The notes: generated by a model not told the origin, from the sequence alone. A DNA stretch of 64,000 nucleotides from Irineochytrium annulatum (GCA_027600665.1 JADGJL010000013.1:62001-126000); one strand, 5' to 3'; shown: positions 1 through 9,866, counted from the first letter of the stretch. Numbers and translations are program-made.

Positions 1-191
1 TCTGGCTGCGTGAGATTGTCATTCTGGCACAGAGCCGAATCGGAGACACGAGTATCGAAGAGACGGAGATCCAGCCGCTGACCATTCGCATGGCGGTTAT
101 CGTATTCTCCACGATCCCGATTATGCTGGTGTACCCATTCCTGCAAAAGCACTTTGCAAAAGGAGTAATGCTGGGTTCGGTGAAAGGTTGA
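1..191 (+). CDS. carbohydrate ABC transporter permease, C-terminal part (5' truncated by window)
   Basis: Open from base 3 with no start codon in the window; 62 residues remain, ending at TGA 189-191. They include a hydrophobic segment (VIVFSTIPIMLVYPFLQ) followed by HFAKGVMLGSVKG, the usual end of LplC/YtcP-type inner-membrane permeases of the MalG class. The permease would form the membrane channel for the solute-binding lipoproteins encoded just downstream. Only the last membrane segment is visible, so substrate cannot be judged from this fragment; the neighbours suggest pectin or rhamnogalacturonan oligosaccharides. Confidence 0.85.
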   Translation, partial: WLREIVILAQSRIGDTSIEETEIQPLTIRMAVIVFSTIPIMLVYPFLQKHFAKGVMLGSVKG

Positions 192-260
192 GTCTTCACA
201 TGCTTCAAAGTCAGTTCAATATGACAATTTAACTGCATAAAAAAGGGAGGTTTTCATGTT

Positions 261-1760
261 ATGAAAGCAACAAAAAAGAAAGCCGTAGCTGTCTTGAGCA
301 CACTGGCACTGGTGACAGGGTTGCTGGCAGGATGCGGATCAGACGAGGGTCAGGCCGCCGAGGGCGGCGTACAAAATGTATCCATAGCCATTGCGCAGGT
401 GGGTGATGTGCCAAGCAAAGGCAATGAAGTTCAGCAAAAGATTGAAGAGTATACCAACACCAAGCTGGATATCCAGTGGATACCGGCTTCGGCCTATAAT
501 GACAAAATTAACGTGATGATCGCTTCAAGCGATATGCCAAAAATTGTGAAGGTGCAGTATAATCCGACCGTGACCAGCGCTATGCGTAATGATGTGTTCT
601 GGGAAGTGGGGCCTTTGCTGAAAGACTACAAAAATCTGTCGGCTCAGAACGAGCGTTTTTTTGACAACATCAAGGTAGAGGGCAAAATCTACGGAGTTCC
701 AGTTTTCTCGGATATCGCGCGGGCCACGGTGATCTATCGCAAGGATTGGTTCGAGAAGCTGAATCTGAAGGTGCCAACCACACCGGATGAATGGTATGAA
801 ACGATTAAAACACTGGCGACCTCCGATCCGGATGGAGATGGTCAGGATAATACGTTTGGATTGATGCTTTTCAAAAAATATAATGAGGACCAATATTCCT
901 TCACGACGCGCCTGGGCGTAAGTTTTGGTGCACCTAACAAGTGGAAAGTTGAGGAGGATGGCAGCTTCACGCCTGAATTCATGACGCCGGAATATATGCA
1001 GGTGCTGGATCTGCTGAAACGGTTGTATGATGAGAAACTGCTGAACCAGGACTTTGCCGTATTCGATTCTACGGAAGCGGAGAAAAAGTATGATTCTGGC
1101 GTTGTGGGTATCCGTGTAGGTGTTGCTCAGAATGGAAAAAGTCAGCAAGAGCGTCTGTCCAAAAACAATCCGGATGGTGTGGTAGACATCGCTGGTTTGC
1201 TCGGACCCAATGGAGATCGTGTTGCAGGACAGACGGGTAACTCGGGCATTCTGGCATTCCCTAAATCGACGGTGAAATCGGAAGAAGAACTCAAGAACCT
1301 GCTCTCCTTCCTGGATAAACTGATGGACCCTGAGATGGCTACCCTGTTGATGCGTGGCATGGAAGATAAACATTACACTAAAGTGGGCGAAGATCAGGTG
1401 GAGATGAGTGACTTCGATGCATTCCAGCGTGAAGTGAAACCTTACCGTGACAACCTTCCTTATGTCGAAGGGTATAACGTACCGAAGTTGAAGGATACGG
1501 AACTGGGTGAAAAAGGTACGGCACTTGCCAAGGAACTGGCGGAGCATGCTGTGCCAAACCCTGCGCTAACGTTGTATTCCCCAACATATGGTGACCGCGG
1601 GGCGGATCTGGATCAGGTGATTGCAGATGCACAAACCAAATATATCATGGGCAAGATCGATCTAAGTGGCTGGGAAAAGGAAATTGAGAATTGGGGCAAT
1701 GCGGGTGGAAACAAGATTCGTGAGGAATATGCCGAAGATTATAAAAAACAGGCTCAATAA
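261..1760 (+). CDS. extracellular solute-binding lipoprotein (LplA/YtcQ type)
   Basis: A 499-residue substrate-binding protein of a carbohydrate ABC importer. The N-terminus has a Lys-rich start, a hydrophobic core and the lipobox LLAGC with Cys25 as the lipidated residue, so it should be anchored on the outer face of the membrane. The size and the runs such as IDWF-like RKDWFEKLNLKVPTTPDEWYE and QTKYIMGKIDLSGWEKEI are typical of the LplA/YtcQ family. AAAAGGGAGG at 241-250 sets the ATG at 261. It lies 69 bases after the permease and 24 bases before a GH105 hydrolase, an arrangement like B. subtilis ytcP-ytcQ-yteR, which points to rhamnogalacturonan fragments as substrate. A close paralog lies at 2997-4508. 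Confidence 0.9.
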   Translation: MKATKKKAVAVLSTLALVTGLLAGCGSDEGQAAEGGVQNVSIAIAQVGDVPSKGNEVQQKIEEYTNTKLDIQWIPASAYNDKINVMIASSDMPKIVKVQYNPTVTSAMRNDVFWEVGPLLKDYKNLSAQNERFFDNIKVEGKIYGVPVFSDIARATVIYRKDWFEKLNLKVPTTPDEWYETIKTLATSDPDGDGQDNTFGLMLFKKYNEDQYSFTTRLGVSFGAPNKWKVEEDGSFTPEFMTPEYMQVLDLLKRLYDEKLLNQDFAVFDSTEAEKKYDSGVVGIRVGVAQNGKSQQERLSKNNPDGVVDIAGLLGPNGDRVAGQTGNSGILAFPKSTVKSEEELKNLLSFLDKLMDPEMATLLMRGMEDKHYTKVGEDQVEMSDFDAFQREVKPYRDNLPYVEGYNVPKLKDTELGEKGTALAKELAEHAVPNPALTLYSPTYGDRGADLDQVIADAQTKYIMGKIDLSGWEKEIENWGNAGGNKIREEYAEDYKKQAQ

Positions 1761-1784
1761 AGAGCCGGAAGCGGAGGCTTGATC

Positions 1785-2888
1785 ATGAAGGAAACATTGC
1801 AACTCACATCGGTGCGCATGGCACAGCAATTCATGGAAAGTTATCGCAACCATGAGCTGTACTCCACTTGGCATTATGAAAATGGCTGCTTTCTGAAAGC
1901 ACTCGAGGAGCTGTACACGCACACCGGGGAGCAAAAGTATTTTGACTACATCCGTGAGCTAATGGATCATTTTGTTCAGGAAGATGGCTCGATTCGTTCC
2001 TATACGGTTGAGGAATATAACCTGGATCAGATCAATCAGGGAAAATCACTGTTCCTGCTGCATGAGAAAACGGGTGAAGAAAAGTACCGCAAAGCTGCGG
2101 ATTTGCTTATGACTCAGCTCAAGGGACAGCCACATACGAGTGAAGGCGGATTCTGGCACAAAAAGATTTACCCTTTCCAGATGTGGCTGGATGGTTTGTA
2201 TATGGCTACTCCATATCTCACCCAGTATGGCGCGGTAACGGGTGAAGAGAAGTGGTTCGACAAGGCGGCTCTGCAGCTCTTGCTGGTGGAGCAACGTACA
2301 CGTGATCCGCGTAGTGGTCTTTTGTACCATGCCTGGGATGAGAGCAAAGAGCAGCGTTGGAGTTCGGGGGAGACGGGATGTTCTCCACATGTCTGGAGCC
2401 GGGCGATGGGCTGGTATGTGATGGCGGTTGTGGATACACTGGATCATCTGCCGGTAGATCATCCGCAGCGAGGGCAGATCGTGGGCATCTTCGAACGGGT
2501 AGCAAACGCATTAGTACATGTTCAGGATCAACAGACCGGACTATGGCCACATCTGCTGGATCAGCCGGGAAGAGAGCGGAACTATCTGGAGGCTTCAGGC
2601 ACCTCAATGTTTGTCTATGCATTGGCCAAGGGTGTGCGTAAAGGATATCTGAGCGGCAAGTTCAAAGCGGTTGCGGAAAAAGGGTATCAGGGTCTGCTGC
2701 AGCATCTGCTGCAAACGGATCGTGAAGGCGTGCTGTCCTTGACGCAGTGTAATGGCGGAGCCGGTCTTGGAGGAAGCCCGTATCGTGACGGGTCCTACGA
2801 GTATTATGTGACCGAGTCCATTCGGATCAATGATCCGAAATCGGTTGCTCCGTTCATTTTGGCAGGGGTGGAGATTGAACTGGCGTAA
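1785..2888 (+). CDS. unsaturated rhamnogalacturonyl hydrolase, GH105 (YteR/YesR-like)
   Basis: A 367-residue (alpha/alpha)6-barrel type enzyme that removes the unsaturated galacturonate from the end of rhamnogalacturonan fragments made by lyases. No signal peptide is visible, so it should act in the cytosol after import. Two aspartates can be placed: Asp81 in NLDQINQGK and Asp136 in MWLDGLYMATPY; their spacing of 55 residues equals that of the catalytic Asp88/Asp143 pair known for YteR. GGAGG at 1773-1777 supports the ATG at 1785 rather than the TTG at 1779. It sits between two paralogous binding-protein genes and is probably cotranscribed with them. Confidence 0.88.
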   Translation: MKETLQLTSVRMAQQFMESYRNHELYSTWHYENGCFLKALEELYTHTGEQKYFDYIRELMDHFVQEDGSIRSYTVEEYNLDQINQGKSLFLLHEKTGEEKYRKAADLLMTQLKGQPHTSEGGFWHKKIYPFQMWLDGLYMATPYLTQYGAVTGEEKWFDKAALQLLLVEQRTRDPRSGLLYHAWDESKEQRWSSGETGCSPHVWSRAMGWYVMAVVDTLDHLPVDHPQRGQIVGIFERVANALVHVQDQQTGLWPHLLDQPGRERNYLEASGTSMFVYALAKGVRKGYLSGKFKAVAEKGYQGLLQHLLQTDREGVLSLTQCNGGAGLGGSPYRDGSYEYYVTESIRINDPKSVAPFILAGVEIELA

Positions 2889-2996
2889 TGCTGGTTCTTC
2901 TCTCTAAATTATTTATGATAGCGCATACATGATTGATATGAGTGAAATGAGGCAAGTTTGCTGAACAAATTGGCTAACCAAAAGGAGAGATGGTTC

Positions 2997-4508
2997 ATGA
3001 GTCCAAAAGGTCCAATGTCCCGTTTAGGCGGAATCGTTGTAATTGGTGCAATGTCCGCTGGATTGCTTGCAGGTTGCGGGGGAGAAAAAGCGCCTGCTGC
3101 AGGGGAAGGTAAACTTCCCATTTCCATCTCTTTAATGCAGGTAGGTGATATACCGGCCAAGGAGAATGGGATTGAACAGAAGATTGAGGAATATACCAAT
3201 ACGGATGTCAATGTACAGTGGATTCCGCAGTCTGCTTTTGATGATAAAGTGAACGTTATGGTTGCATCGGGCGAGATGCCGACCATTATGCGTGTGAATT
3301 ATGTACCGACAACGTTTAATGCCGCCAAAACGGGACTGTTCTGGGAACTGGGGCCTTACTTGAAGGATTATAAGAACCTGTCTGCCCAATCCGAGGCTTA
3401 TTTTAACAATATCAAAATTGAAGGCAAGATCTACGGTATTCCGAACTTCCGGGATATTGGACGGACTGCGATCGTATATCGCAAGGACTGGTTCGATACA
3501 TTGAAGCTGGATATACCCAAAACGCTGGATGACTGGTATGAAGTGATGCGCTCTATTCGTAAGGATGATCCAGACGGGAATGGTAAGGAAGATACGTACG
3601 GTGCACTGTTATTTAAGAAATATAACGAGGGAGTCTCTTCGCCACTGACGCGTATTGCTGTAAGTATTGGCGGTGTCAACAAATGGGGTGTGGATGATGC
3701 TGGGAAACTGACCCCGGAGTTCTTGACTCCGGAATATGTGGATACGATGAAACTCTTCAAGCGATTGTTCAGCGAGGGGCTGATTAACAGTGACTTCCCT
3801 GCCCTTGATCCTTCGGATGCAGACAAAAAAATGGATTCGGGCCTCGTTGGCATGAAGCTGAACGGTGTGGCTCAGAACGGAAAATCTTCTCAGCAACGGC
3901 TTACGCCAAATGCTCCGGATGGAGAGATTGATGTAGCTCCGTTCCAGGGACCCGATGGTATTCGCATCGCCGGAGAGCCTGGAAACTACGGAATGCTGGT
4001 CATTCCGAAAGCATCCGTTACAGATGAGGAGCAACTGAAGAAGGTCCTTACGTTCCTGGATCAGTTGATGGATGAGGAACTGAGCACGTTGCAGCTCCGT
4101 GGATTACTCGATGTGCACTATACCAAGACTGCGGATGGAAAAACCGAACTCAAGGATTTTGACGCCTATCAGCGTGAAGTGAAGCCATATCGGGATAATT
4201 TGTTAAGCATTGAAGGTTATAACGTGGCTGAACTGGTCGATGTTCCCATTGGTATGAAAGGTACAAAGATGGCGCGTGAAAATGAGCAGTACGCCATTCC
4301 CAATCCCGCGCTCACCTTGTCTTCGGCGATCTATACCGAGCGTGGTCAGGAGCTGGATCAGATGATCTGGGATGCGCAGACCAAGTACATTATGGGTAAA
4401 ATCGATGATGCAGGTTGGGAGCAGGAAATTGCAAGCTGGAGAAAAGCCGGTGGTGATCAATTGATCACGGAATTGGAAGCATCCTATAAGGAATTAAACG
4501 GAAAATAA
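2997..4508 (+). CDS. extracellular solute-binding lipoprotein, paralog of the 261-1760 gene
   Basis: A 503-residue lipoprotein with lipobox LLAGC (Cys27). It is alignable by eye with the product of 261-1760 over its whole length: QVGDIPAKENGIEQKIEEYTN, the GKIYGIP segment, the YRKDWF segment and the QTKYIMGKID ending all recur. GGAG at 2984-2987 sets the ATG at 2997; an in-frame TTG at 2958 has no such site. About 110 bases separate it from the GH105 gene, so it may be cotranscribed or have its own promoter. A terminator follows at 4611. It probably offers a second specificity for the same permease pair. Confidence 0.9.
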   Translation: MSPKGPMSRLGGIVVIGAMSAGLLAGCGGEKAPAAGEGKLPISISLMQVGDIPAKENGIEQKIEEYTNTDVNVQWIPQSAFDDKVNVMVASGEMPTIMRVNYVPTTFNAAKTGLFWELGPYLKDYKNLSAQSEAYFNNIKIEGKIYGIPNFRDIGRTAIVYRKDWFDTLKLDIPKTLDDWYEVMRSIRKDDPDGNGKEDTYGALLFKKYNEGVSSPLTRIAVSIGGVNKWGVDDAGKLTPEFLTPEYVDTMKLFKRLFSEGLINSDFPALDPSDADKKMDSGLVGMKLNGVAQNGKSSQQRLTPNAPDGEIDVAPFQGPDGIRIAGEPGNYGMLVIPKASVTDEEQLKKVLTFLDQLMDEELSTLQLRGLLDVHYTKTADGKTELKDFDAYQREVKPYRDNLLSIEGYNVAELVDVPIGMKGTKMARENEQYAIPNPALTLSSAIYTERGQELDQMIWDAQTKYIMGKIDDAGWEQEIASWRKAGGDQLITELEASYKELNGK

Positions 4509-4610
4509 AGCTTAGTGAGAAAAAAAGGTTGATCATTTGGAATGATATGGTTTATTCTATGAGTGAGTTCATTTTCCAATATCATAAGAAAGACCACACC
4601 CTTAAAGCAT

Positions 4611-4646
4611 AAGGCTATGAATCTGCGGATTCATGGCCTTTTTTTT
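4611..4646 (+). terminator. intrinsic terminator ending the pectin-fragment uptake operon
   Basis: AAGGCTATGAATC pairs with GATTCATGGCCTT around a short loop and is followed by eight T. The rest of the 343-base gap (4509-4851) holds no credible gene. Bases 4651-4851 must carry the promoter of the next operon, but no convincing -35/-10 pair could be picked. Confidence 0.9.
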
Positions 4647-4851
4647 GTTTTAAGCGAATCAAGTGGGTCTATGGAAGGAGCGTTGCACGCCTTGAAGTGA
4701 TGGGGATGGACGAAAAATAATACCAATAGCCTAGTACAACATGGTAGAATATTGATTATTATGACAAATTTAGGTTTTGGTTATGAAAAGAAGTGACTAG
4801 GTTGACCAAGTAAACCATCCCCATACTAAGGTACATAGGAGCGTGAGTAGA

Positions 4852-6108
4852 TTGAAGAAGCAGATTGAAGGACACGAGAAGAAAAAAAGGAACGGTTGGA
4901 TCGTCGGGTTGTTAACGACAGCTGTATTGGCAGCAACACTATTACCGATTGGCCCCGTACATTTGACGTCAATAGCGAATGCGGCGTCGGAAACAAGTGA
5001 CACTGCCCTTAGCAAGTTCAAGGATATCAAGGGGCATTGGGCTCAAGCCACTATTGCCAAAGCTTATGAAAAAAATCTGATCTCTGGTTATCAAGACGGA
5101 ACGTTTCGTCCCAATGGCAAAATCACGCGCGGGGAATATGCGACAATACTCGCCCGCGCGACTGGATTAGAGAAGGTCAAAGGGCAGAACCCGTTCTCTG
5201 ATCTCAAGGGACATTGGTCTGAAGCGGCGGTTAGCCAGCTTGTCGGACAAGGATTCATTAACGTTGGCGATTATCCCAAAGGCTTCAATCCGAATGCGGA
5301 GCTAACTCGTTACGAGCTGATGAAATGGATTGCCAATGGACTGATCAAGTCCGGGAGCAGCTTTCAGGATGCTTTTAATGATACAAAAAATACGCTGCTT
5401 CCCACACCGGAAGTGAACCGCGGCACCATTCGTGCCGAGGAGATTCCGTATCTTGCCCTTGTTCGCGGGACAGGCATTGTGGGTGGCTTTCAGGATGGCA
5501 CATTAAAACCCGCGGATTCCACCACACGTGCAGAAGTATCGGCCATTTTGCTGCGTTATATGGACGTAGAGGGCACGGATGCTGGGAAGTATAGTGATCT
5601 GAATGAAATGAGAGAGGTCGGCACGACCGGGACGAATTTAACCACCATTAGTAATTATGAATATAGTTCAGGTTCGGTCATGATATCTGATTTATCGAAA
5701 GGAAATATCAATTTAAGCAATAAATCGGGTATATTAAAAATTCATCGTTTTATCGTTGTAGATGCTACTCAAAATAAGCCGAAGGGTATTTACGCAAAGC
5801 TCTTTCTTCCGGATAAGTACGCTAGTGGCTCCTATAGGACTTTTGCAGATGTTTCATTTACATCTAACTTAGAAACCTCGAATTTAATTACATTTAACCA
5901 AGGTCTTTCGGATTCGTTAATACAATTTAATCGTCTTGATTTAGATTTAGCTAAGAAACAGAGTAATGTGACCATTCCTATGGACTCAGGAGAACTTATA
6001 AAAAAAGGATTACAGAAAAGATTTTGGACTACATCGACTTTAAGGAATAAATCGTGGTCTTATTTTCTGAAATCAGATACAGAAGGAGAATTTAAAATTC
6101 AAAGGTAG
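4852..6108 (+). CDS. S-layer homology (SLH) domain surface protein
   Basis: About 418 residues. A basic N-terminus and a hydrophobic segment (IVGLLTTAVLAATLLPIG, ending near ANA-AS) form a signal peptide. Three SLH domains follow: one from FKDIKGHWAQATIAKAY, one from FSDLKGHWSEAAVSQL and one around AEEIPYLALVRGTGIVGGF. They anchor proteins to pyruvylated cell-wall polymer. The last ~160 residues match no domain I know and are encoded by clearly AT-richer DNA than the SLH part. AGGAG at 4837-4841 is 10 bases from the TTG at 4852 but only 1 base from the GTG at 4843, so TTG is preferred. The next gene starts 27 bases on and is probably in the same operon. Confidence 0.85.
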   Translation: MKKQIEGHEKKKRNGWIVGLLTTAVLAATLLPIGPVHLTSIANAASETSDTALSKFKDIKGHWAQATIAKAYEKNLISGYQDGTFRPNGKITRGEYATILARATGLEKVKGQNPFSDLKGHWSEAAVSQLVGQGFINVGDYPKGFNPNAELTRYELMKWIANGLIKSGSSFQDAFNDTKNTLLPTPEVNRGTIRAEEIPYLALVRGTGIVGGFQDGTLKPADSTTRAEVSAILLRYMDVEGTDAGKYSDLNEMREVGTTGTNLTTISNYEYSSGSVMISDLSKGNINLSNKSGILKIHRFIVVDATQNKPKGIYAKLFLPDKYASGSYRTFADVSFTSNLETSNLITFNQGLSDSLIQFNRLDLDLAKKQSNVTIPMDSGELIKKGLQKRFWTTSTLRNKSWSYFLKSDTEGEFKIQR

Positions 6109-6135
6109 CCTTATCAGGATGGTGAGCAAGTTGTA

Positions 6136-9100
6136 ATGAAAAAGCTTAATTATTTTTTTGCTATTAATTTAGTGAGTATATTTATTTCACAAATATTAGT
6201 ATTGTACTTACCTATGAACATTGTTCATGCTGCTACAGATGAGTATGGACCTAAATCTATGAAAAACCCTCGAAAGGTTACAATATTAGCCACTCCTACT
6301 GTAGGGAGGCCAGGGGTATATTGGTACCAAGTGGATAGCGGACAATTTAGAGCTGACCATGCTGGGGGACCAACTTACGCGAATAATGCAGGGAGTTGCT
6401 CCAGTCCATTTCCTGCTGCTACAGAAGTTCCAGATAGTGTAGATTTCAGTAGATGGCCTGCAGAAAACTGGCCTGATTATAATTTCAGACGAGTAGAAGT
6501 CTCAAGTATCTTTAATGTCCGAATCCATGATGTTAATTATCAGGGGAGAGCAGATCAAGATTCATATACTGGTGTGGGAGACCCTACCCCACCTTTTCCT
6601 TCAACAATTGTTGCAATAAGAACAATTACTGGAGGGTACCATGTACCAACCGAGAAGAGCCCTTTCGCAAATGGTGGGCAAACAATTGCGGGCTGTCCTA
6701 AATACAATGCTTCTTATTTTACACCCATGGATATCATCTGGGAAGGTGATTTGGAAGAAGAAAAAGAGATAACTGTAGAAGAGGATTCAACCCTTACCCT
6801 AGGTCAAACTCAGCAGATGGTAGCCAAGGTGAAGACGAAGGGCTATGGAGCGACAGCCTTTGGTGAGGGCATCGACGTATCCCGAAGAGAAGCAGAGATC
6901 AAATGGTTTTCTTCTGACGAGACGATCGCGAGTATTGAACTTAAAACAGGGATGCTAAAAGCCGAAAGTCCAGGTACGGTCACTGTGCGTGCGATCTGGA
7001 ACAATGGTACATATCTGATCTCAGACACTGCCACCATAACAGTCACGTCTGAGCCAGGACTCGTTGTGAATCTACCCAATGCTTGTAAAGCCAATACGAC
7101 ACCGCTACAGGCAGAAGCAGTTCTAACCAAACCGGATCGCACTGTTCATAAACTGACGGCTCATCCCAAATTGACGTGGCAGAGTTCGAATCCAACTATA
7201 GCCACGATCGGTGCAGATGGCAAAATCACGACAAAAGGGATCGTGGGTAGCACTACCATTAAAGCCCATTTTCTCGATTCTGCTCAGCAACTGGATGAAC
7301 AAGGGACTCAGGTGCTTGAGGTGAAGGACTGCACGGATAATGGAGAAGGTGGTAATGATGGCGATCCGGGGGGCGATCCTGTGAACGCTTGCTCTGTGAC
7401 CATCAGCCCACCTAGTAGAGGCACGGTTATCGAAGCATCGGTTATAGACCCATCTGTTCGAGGTGTGTTGAAGGCGGACGATCGGGGATCTGAGAAGTTC
7501 GATGTTACCCGTGGTATTCCGACCTCGGAAGATCTCTATGCCAATGTCTTGGCCAAGGAATATCTGTTTCAGCACCGTTGGGTTAACATGACAGGAACGG
7601 TGACTTACAAGGTTCCTGTGAAAAGGGTTTATCATAAAACCTGGACGATTCCGGGAAGAGCTTCTAGTGGTGAGGGGGATCCAGGAACACCTCCTGAGCC
7701 CAGAGAACTTGACGTCCCTGGGGATAAAACCATGCAAGTAACAAGGACATATAGCTATTGGCAGATCGATAATCTGGAGGTATACAAGTTAAATGAGGCA
7801 AAGGTATCTAACTATGCGCTAGGTGGTTATGGTGACACCGTGACCCTGACGCCCAATGCATATACTCCACCGACTTTGCAATCGGCTATGGATACTGTGG
7901 TTAACACTCATGTGAAACCTGCGCCATGTCAAGAAATTGATCTTGGCATCCAAGGGGTTCCAGGTGGTTCCGATGAACCGCCTACGCCAGATGAAACGTC
8001 ATTGTTTCAATCTGAAGCTGAAGCGAAGGTTAGAGAGAACACGGTCAATAACGACAAGGTAACCTTTAATGGGGCGACGATTATGGACCCCGCTCCAGTA
8101 GCAAAATCAGCTCCGCAACCGGGAACGATCCCCCAGCCGGGCATGATTGGGGATCTTGTTCTATACCAGAACCGACTGACGATCAAGAACACATTGGTGA
8201 ACAAAGCCAACCAGCCGACCACGGGTGAAATTTCTTACGATTTGCTCCCTGGCAATGTTAACGGTGGGCAGGATCAGAAGTTCCCCATTCTGGGCATCAA
8301 CTCGGTGACAGTACATACTCCAGTTGTGAACAATGCCTGGGTATCCGATGATCAACCGCATAACCAGAAGACTACGCCTGATCCGACCAGAGCTGCACTT
8401 ATTCTAGAGCGTCCATTTGTTGTACGAATCCCAACTTCAGGTCAACATTTGGATATAGGGAGTTACCCTGGTTATGGAAACCGTGATTATGCGAAATATT
8501 TCCGGATCAAACAGGTTCGTTTCCCATTCGATGTTTATAATGCAGCCAGAAGCCAGTTCATCCCGGCCATGACTTGGGTGGATATTCCTGTAAATCAATT
8601 AGATACCCCTTTTTATCTTCCTGTATGGATAGATGAAGGAAACTATCAGATAGAGTTTCGTAATATTGCCGAAAATGCACCTGCAAACTTTACAGAACAA
8701 CAGGATGCCAACACAAATCTGACCCATCATGTTGCAGCAGATACCGTTGCTGTAGAGGTTATCGGACGGTTGTATGATTTTCATATCACGGATATTTCGG
8801 ACTACAACTGGGAGAATGTGTTCCGCAAGCGAATGGGCAGCCCGGAACCAAAGGGTGTGAGCTACTGGACCGGAGGAAACAGTATCGACGGAGATGCCCG
8901 AGGTAATTTGGCTCCCTATGTTCTGCCTATTCGTCCCGGCAGTCATCCGGTACAGGGTTTCCGAAATGCAGCGGTGAAGACGGGTTACCATTTCAAGTTC
9001 GACCTGAAGACCAAAGGTAATATGTTTGGGAAACAGGATGGTATCCGAATCACGCCAACATTCTCTTTTGTGAGTAAAGATGGCACAACCCGACAAGAAG

Positions 9101-9798
9101 TGGATTTATACTACCATCGGGGACAGGAACGGCTCATTCGTATTGGATCAGCACAAGATTTAGAAAAACGTTTTGTTGTGCTGAACTCACGATTGCGGAA
9201 TGTTCCAGGTACGGAGTTGGGGGATACGGCGCGTTACCAGTATACCTATGAACTGTCGGAGGAGGAACGTATTCAAGGGTCACTCGCCGAACATATGGTT
9301 CGTTTCGTGGATCAGACCTCTCATCATAAGACATGGGTAGGTCGGTATAACTGGATGATTCTCCCTTCACAGATCCGCACACTTATTGGCCCAAAAACAG
9401 ATATTCCCTCCAGTGTTAATGTGGATCGGGCGAATGCAGCGATTCAGCGCTGGTATGGGGAATATAGCTTGCCAGCGGATGTATATGCGGTGCCCAAAGG
9501 AACCGATCTCGAATTACTTGCCAGACAAAACCAGTTGGATGAGAAGGCAACAGTATTTCTGAGGGACGGTTACATTGTAGTGAACTTCAATATCGAAACG
9601 TTGCGCAGCGGCGATACGAATGCACCCCATCTGCAATATATTCATGCACCGTTGATGAATCAATGGCAAATGGAAGGTTTCGATTACAGTCCGGTAGATA
9701 GTCAGGGGAGAAGCTGGCCGATGCAAGATGGGGACGTGGTTTGGTACCACGCCGATCAATCCAGCCGTAATGATTTCCAATCCCTGGTACCGCATTAG
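6136..9798 (+). CDS. large secreted protein with Ig-like (Big_2) repeats, function unknown
   Basis: A 1220-residue protein with a signal peptide (KLNYFFAINLVSIFISQILV..., cleavage near VHA-AT). After ~200 residues without known domain come two bacterial Ig-like repeats, residues ~215-305 (TLGQTQQMVAKV ... GTVTVRAIW) and ~312-400 (LTWQSSNPTIATIGADGKIT). Two Gly/Asp/Pro-rich linkers follow (GEGGNDGDPGGDP and GEGDPGTPPEP), then a long C-terminal region. From memory it recalls large Paenibacillus proteins with a domain called DUF5704; this is unverified. The first ~220 codons are AT-rich, the rest is not. It probably acts outside the cell beside the SLH protein encoded upstream. Confidence 0.7.
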   Translation: MKKLNYFFAINLVSIFISQILVLYLPMNIVHAATDEYGPKSMKNPRKVTILATPTVGRPGVYWYQVDSGQFRADHAGGPTYANNAGSCSSPFPAATEVPDSVDFSRWPAENWPDYNFRRVEVSSIFNVRIHDVNYQGRADQDSYTGVGDPTPPFPSTIVAIRTITGGYHVPTEKSPFANGGQTIAGCPKYNASYFTPMDIIWEGDLEEEKEITVEEDSTLTLGQTQQMVAKVKTKGYGATAFGEGIDVSRREAEIKWFSSDETIASIELKTGMLKAESPGTVTVRAIWNNGTYLISDTATITVTSEPGLVVNLPNACKANTTPLQAEAVLTKPDRTVHKLTAHPKLTWQSSNPTIATIGADGKITTKGIVGSTTIKAHFLDSAQQLDEQGTQVLEVKDCTDNGEGGNDGDPGGDPVNACSVTISPPSRGTVIEASVIDPSVRGVLKADDRGSEKFDVTRGIPTSEDLYANVLAKEYLFQHRWVNMTGTVTYKVPVKRVYHKTWTIPGRASSGEGDPGTPPEPRELDVPGDKTMQVTRTYSYWQIDNLEVYKLNEAKVSNYALGGYGDTVTLTPNAYTPPTLQSAMDTVVNTHVKPAPCQEIDLGIQGVPGGSDEPPTPDETSLFQSEAEAKVRENTVNNDKVTFNGATIMDPAPVAKSAPQPGTIPQPGMIGDLVLYQNRLTIKNTLVNKANQPTTGEISYDLLPGNVNGGQDQKFPILGINSVTVHTPVVNNAWVSDDQPHNQKTTPDPTRAALILERPFVVRIPTSGQHLDIGSYPGYGNRDYAKYFRIKQVRFPFDVYNAARSQFIPAMTWVDIPVNQLDTPFYLPVWIDEGNYQIEFRNIAENAPANFTEQQDANTNLTHHVAADTVAVEVIGRLYDFHITDISDYNWENVFRKRMGSPEPKGVSYWTGGNSIDGDARGNLAPYVLPIRPGSHPVQGFRNAAVKTGYHFKFDLKTKGNMFGKQDGIRITPTFSFVSKDGTTRQEVDLYYHRGQERLIRIGSAQDLEKRFVVLNSRLRNVPGTELGDTARYQYTYELSEEERIQGSLAEHMVRFVDQTSHHKTWVGRYNWMILPSQIRTLIGPKTDIPSSVNVDRANAAIQRWYGEYSLPADVYAVPKGTDLELLARQNQLDEKATVFLRDGYIVVNFNIETLRSGDTNAPHLQYIHAPLMNQWQMEGFDYSPVDSQGRSWPMQDGDVVWYHADQSSRNDFQSLVPH

Positions 9799-9818
9799 AG
9801 AGAGGTTATCGATCCATT

Positions 9819-9866
9819 AAGAAGGCAGACGTTATGTGAATCTACATGACGTTTGTCTTCTTTTGT
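9819..9866 (+). terminator. intrinsic terminator after the large secreted protein gene
   Basis: AAGAAGGCAGACG pairs with CGTTTGTCTTCTT across an inner ATGTG/TACAT-type extension, with TTTT after the stem. Confidence 0.8.

Noticed and set aside
525..1547. 340-codon antisense frame across the first binding-protein gene
   Set aside because: It is the mirror of a strongly coded gene with rich codon bias; composition (many His, Phe, Ile, Arg) is typical of a shadow frame.
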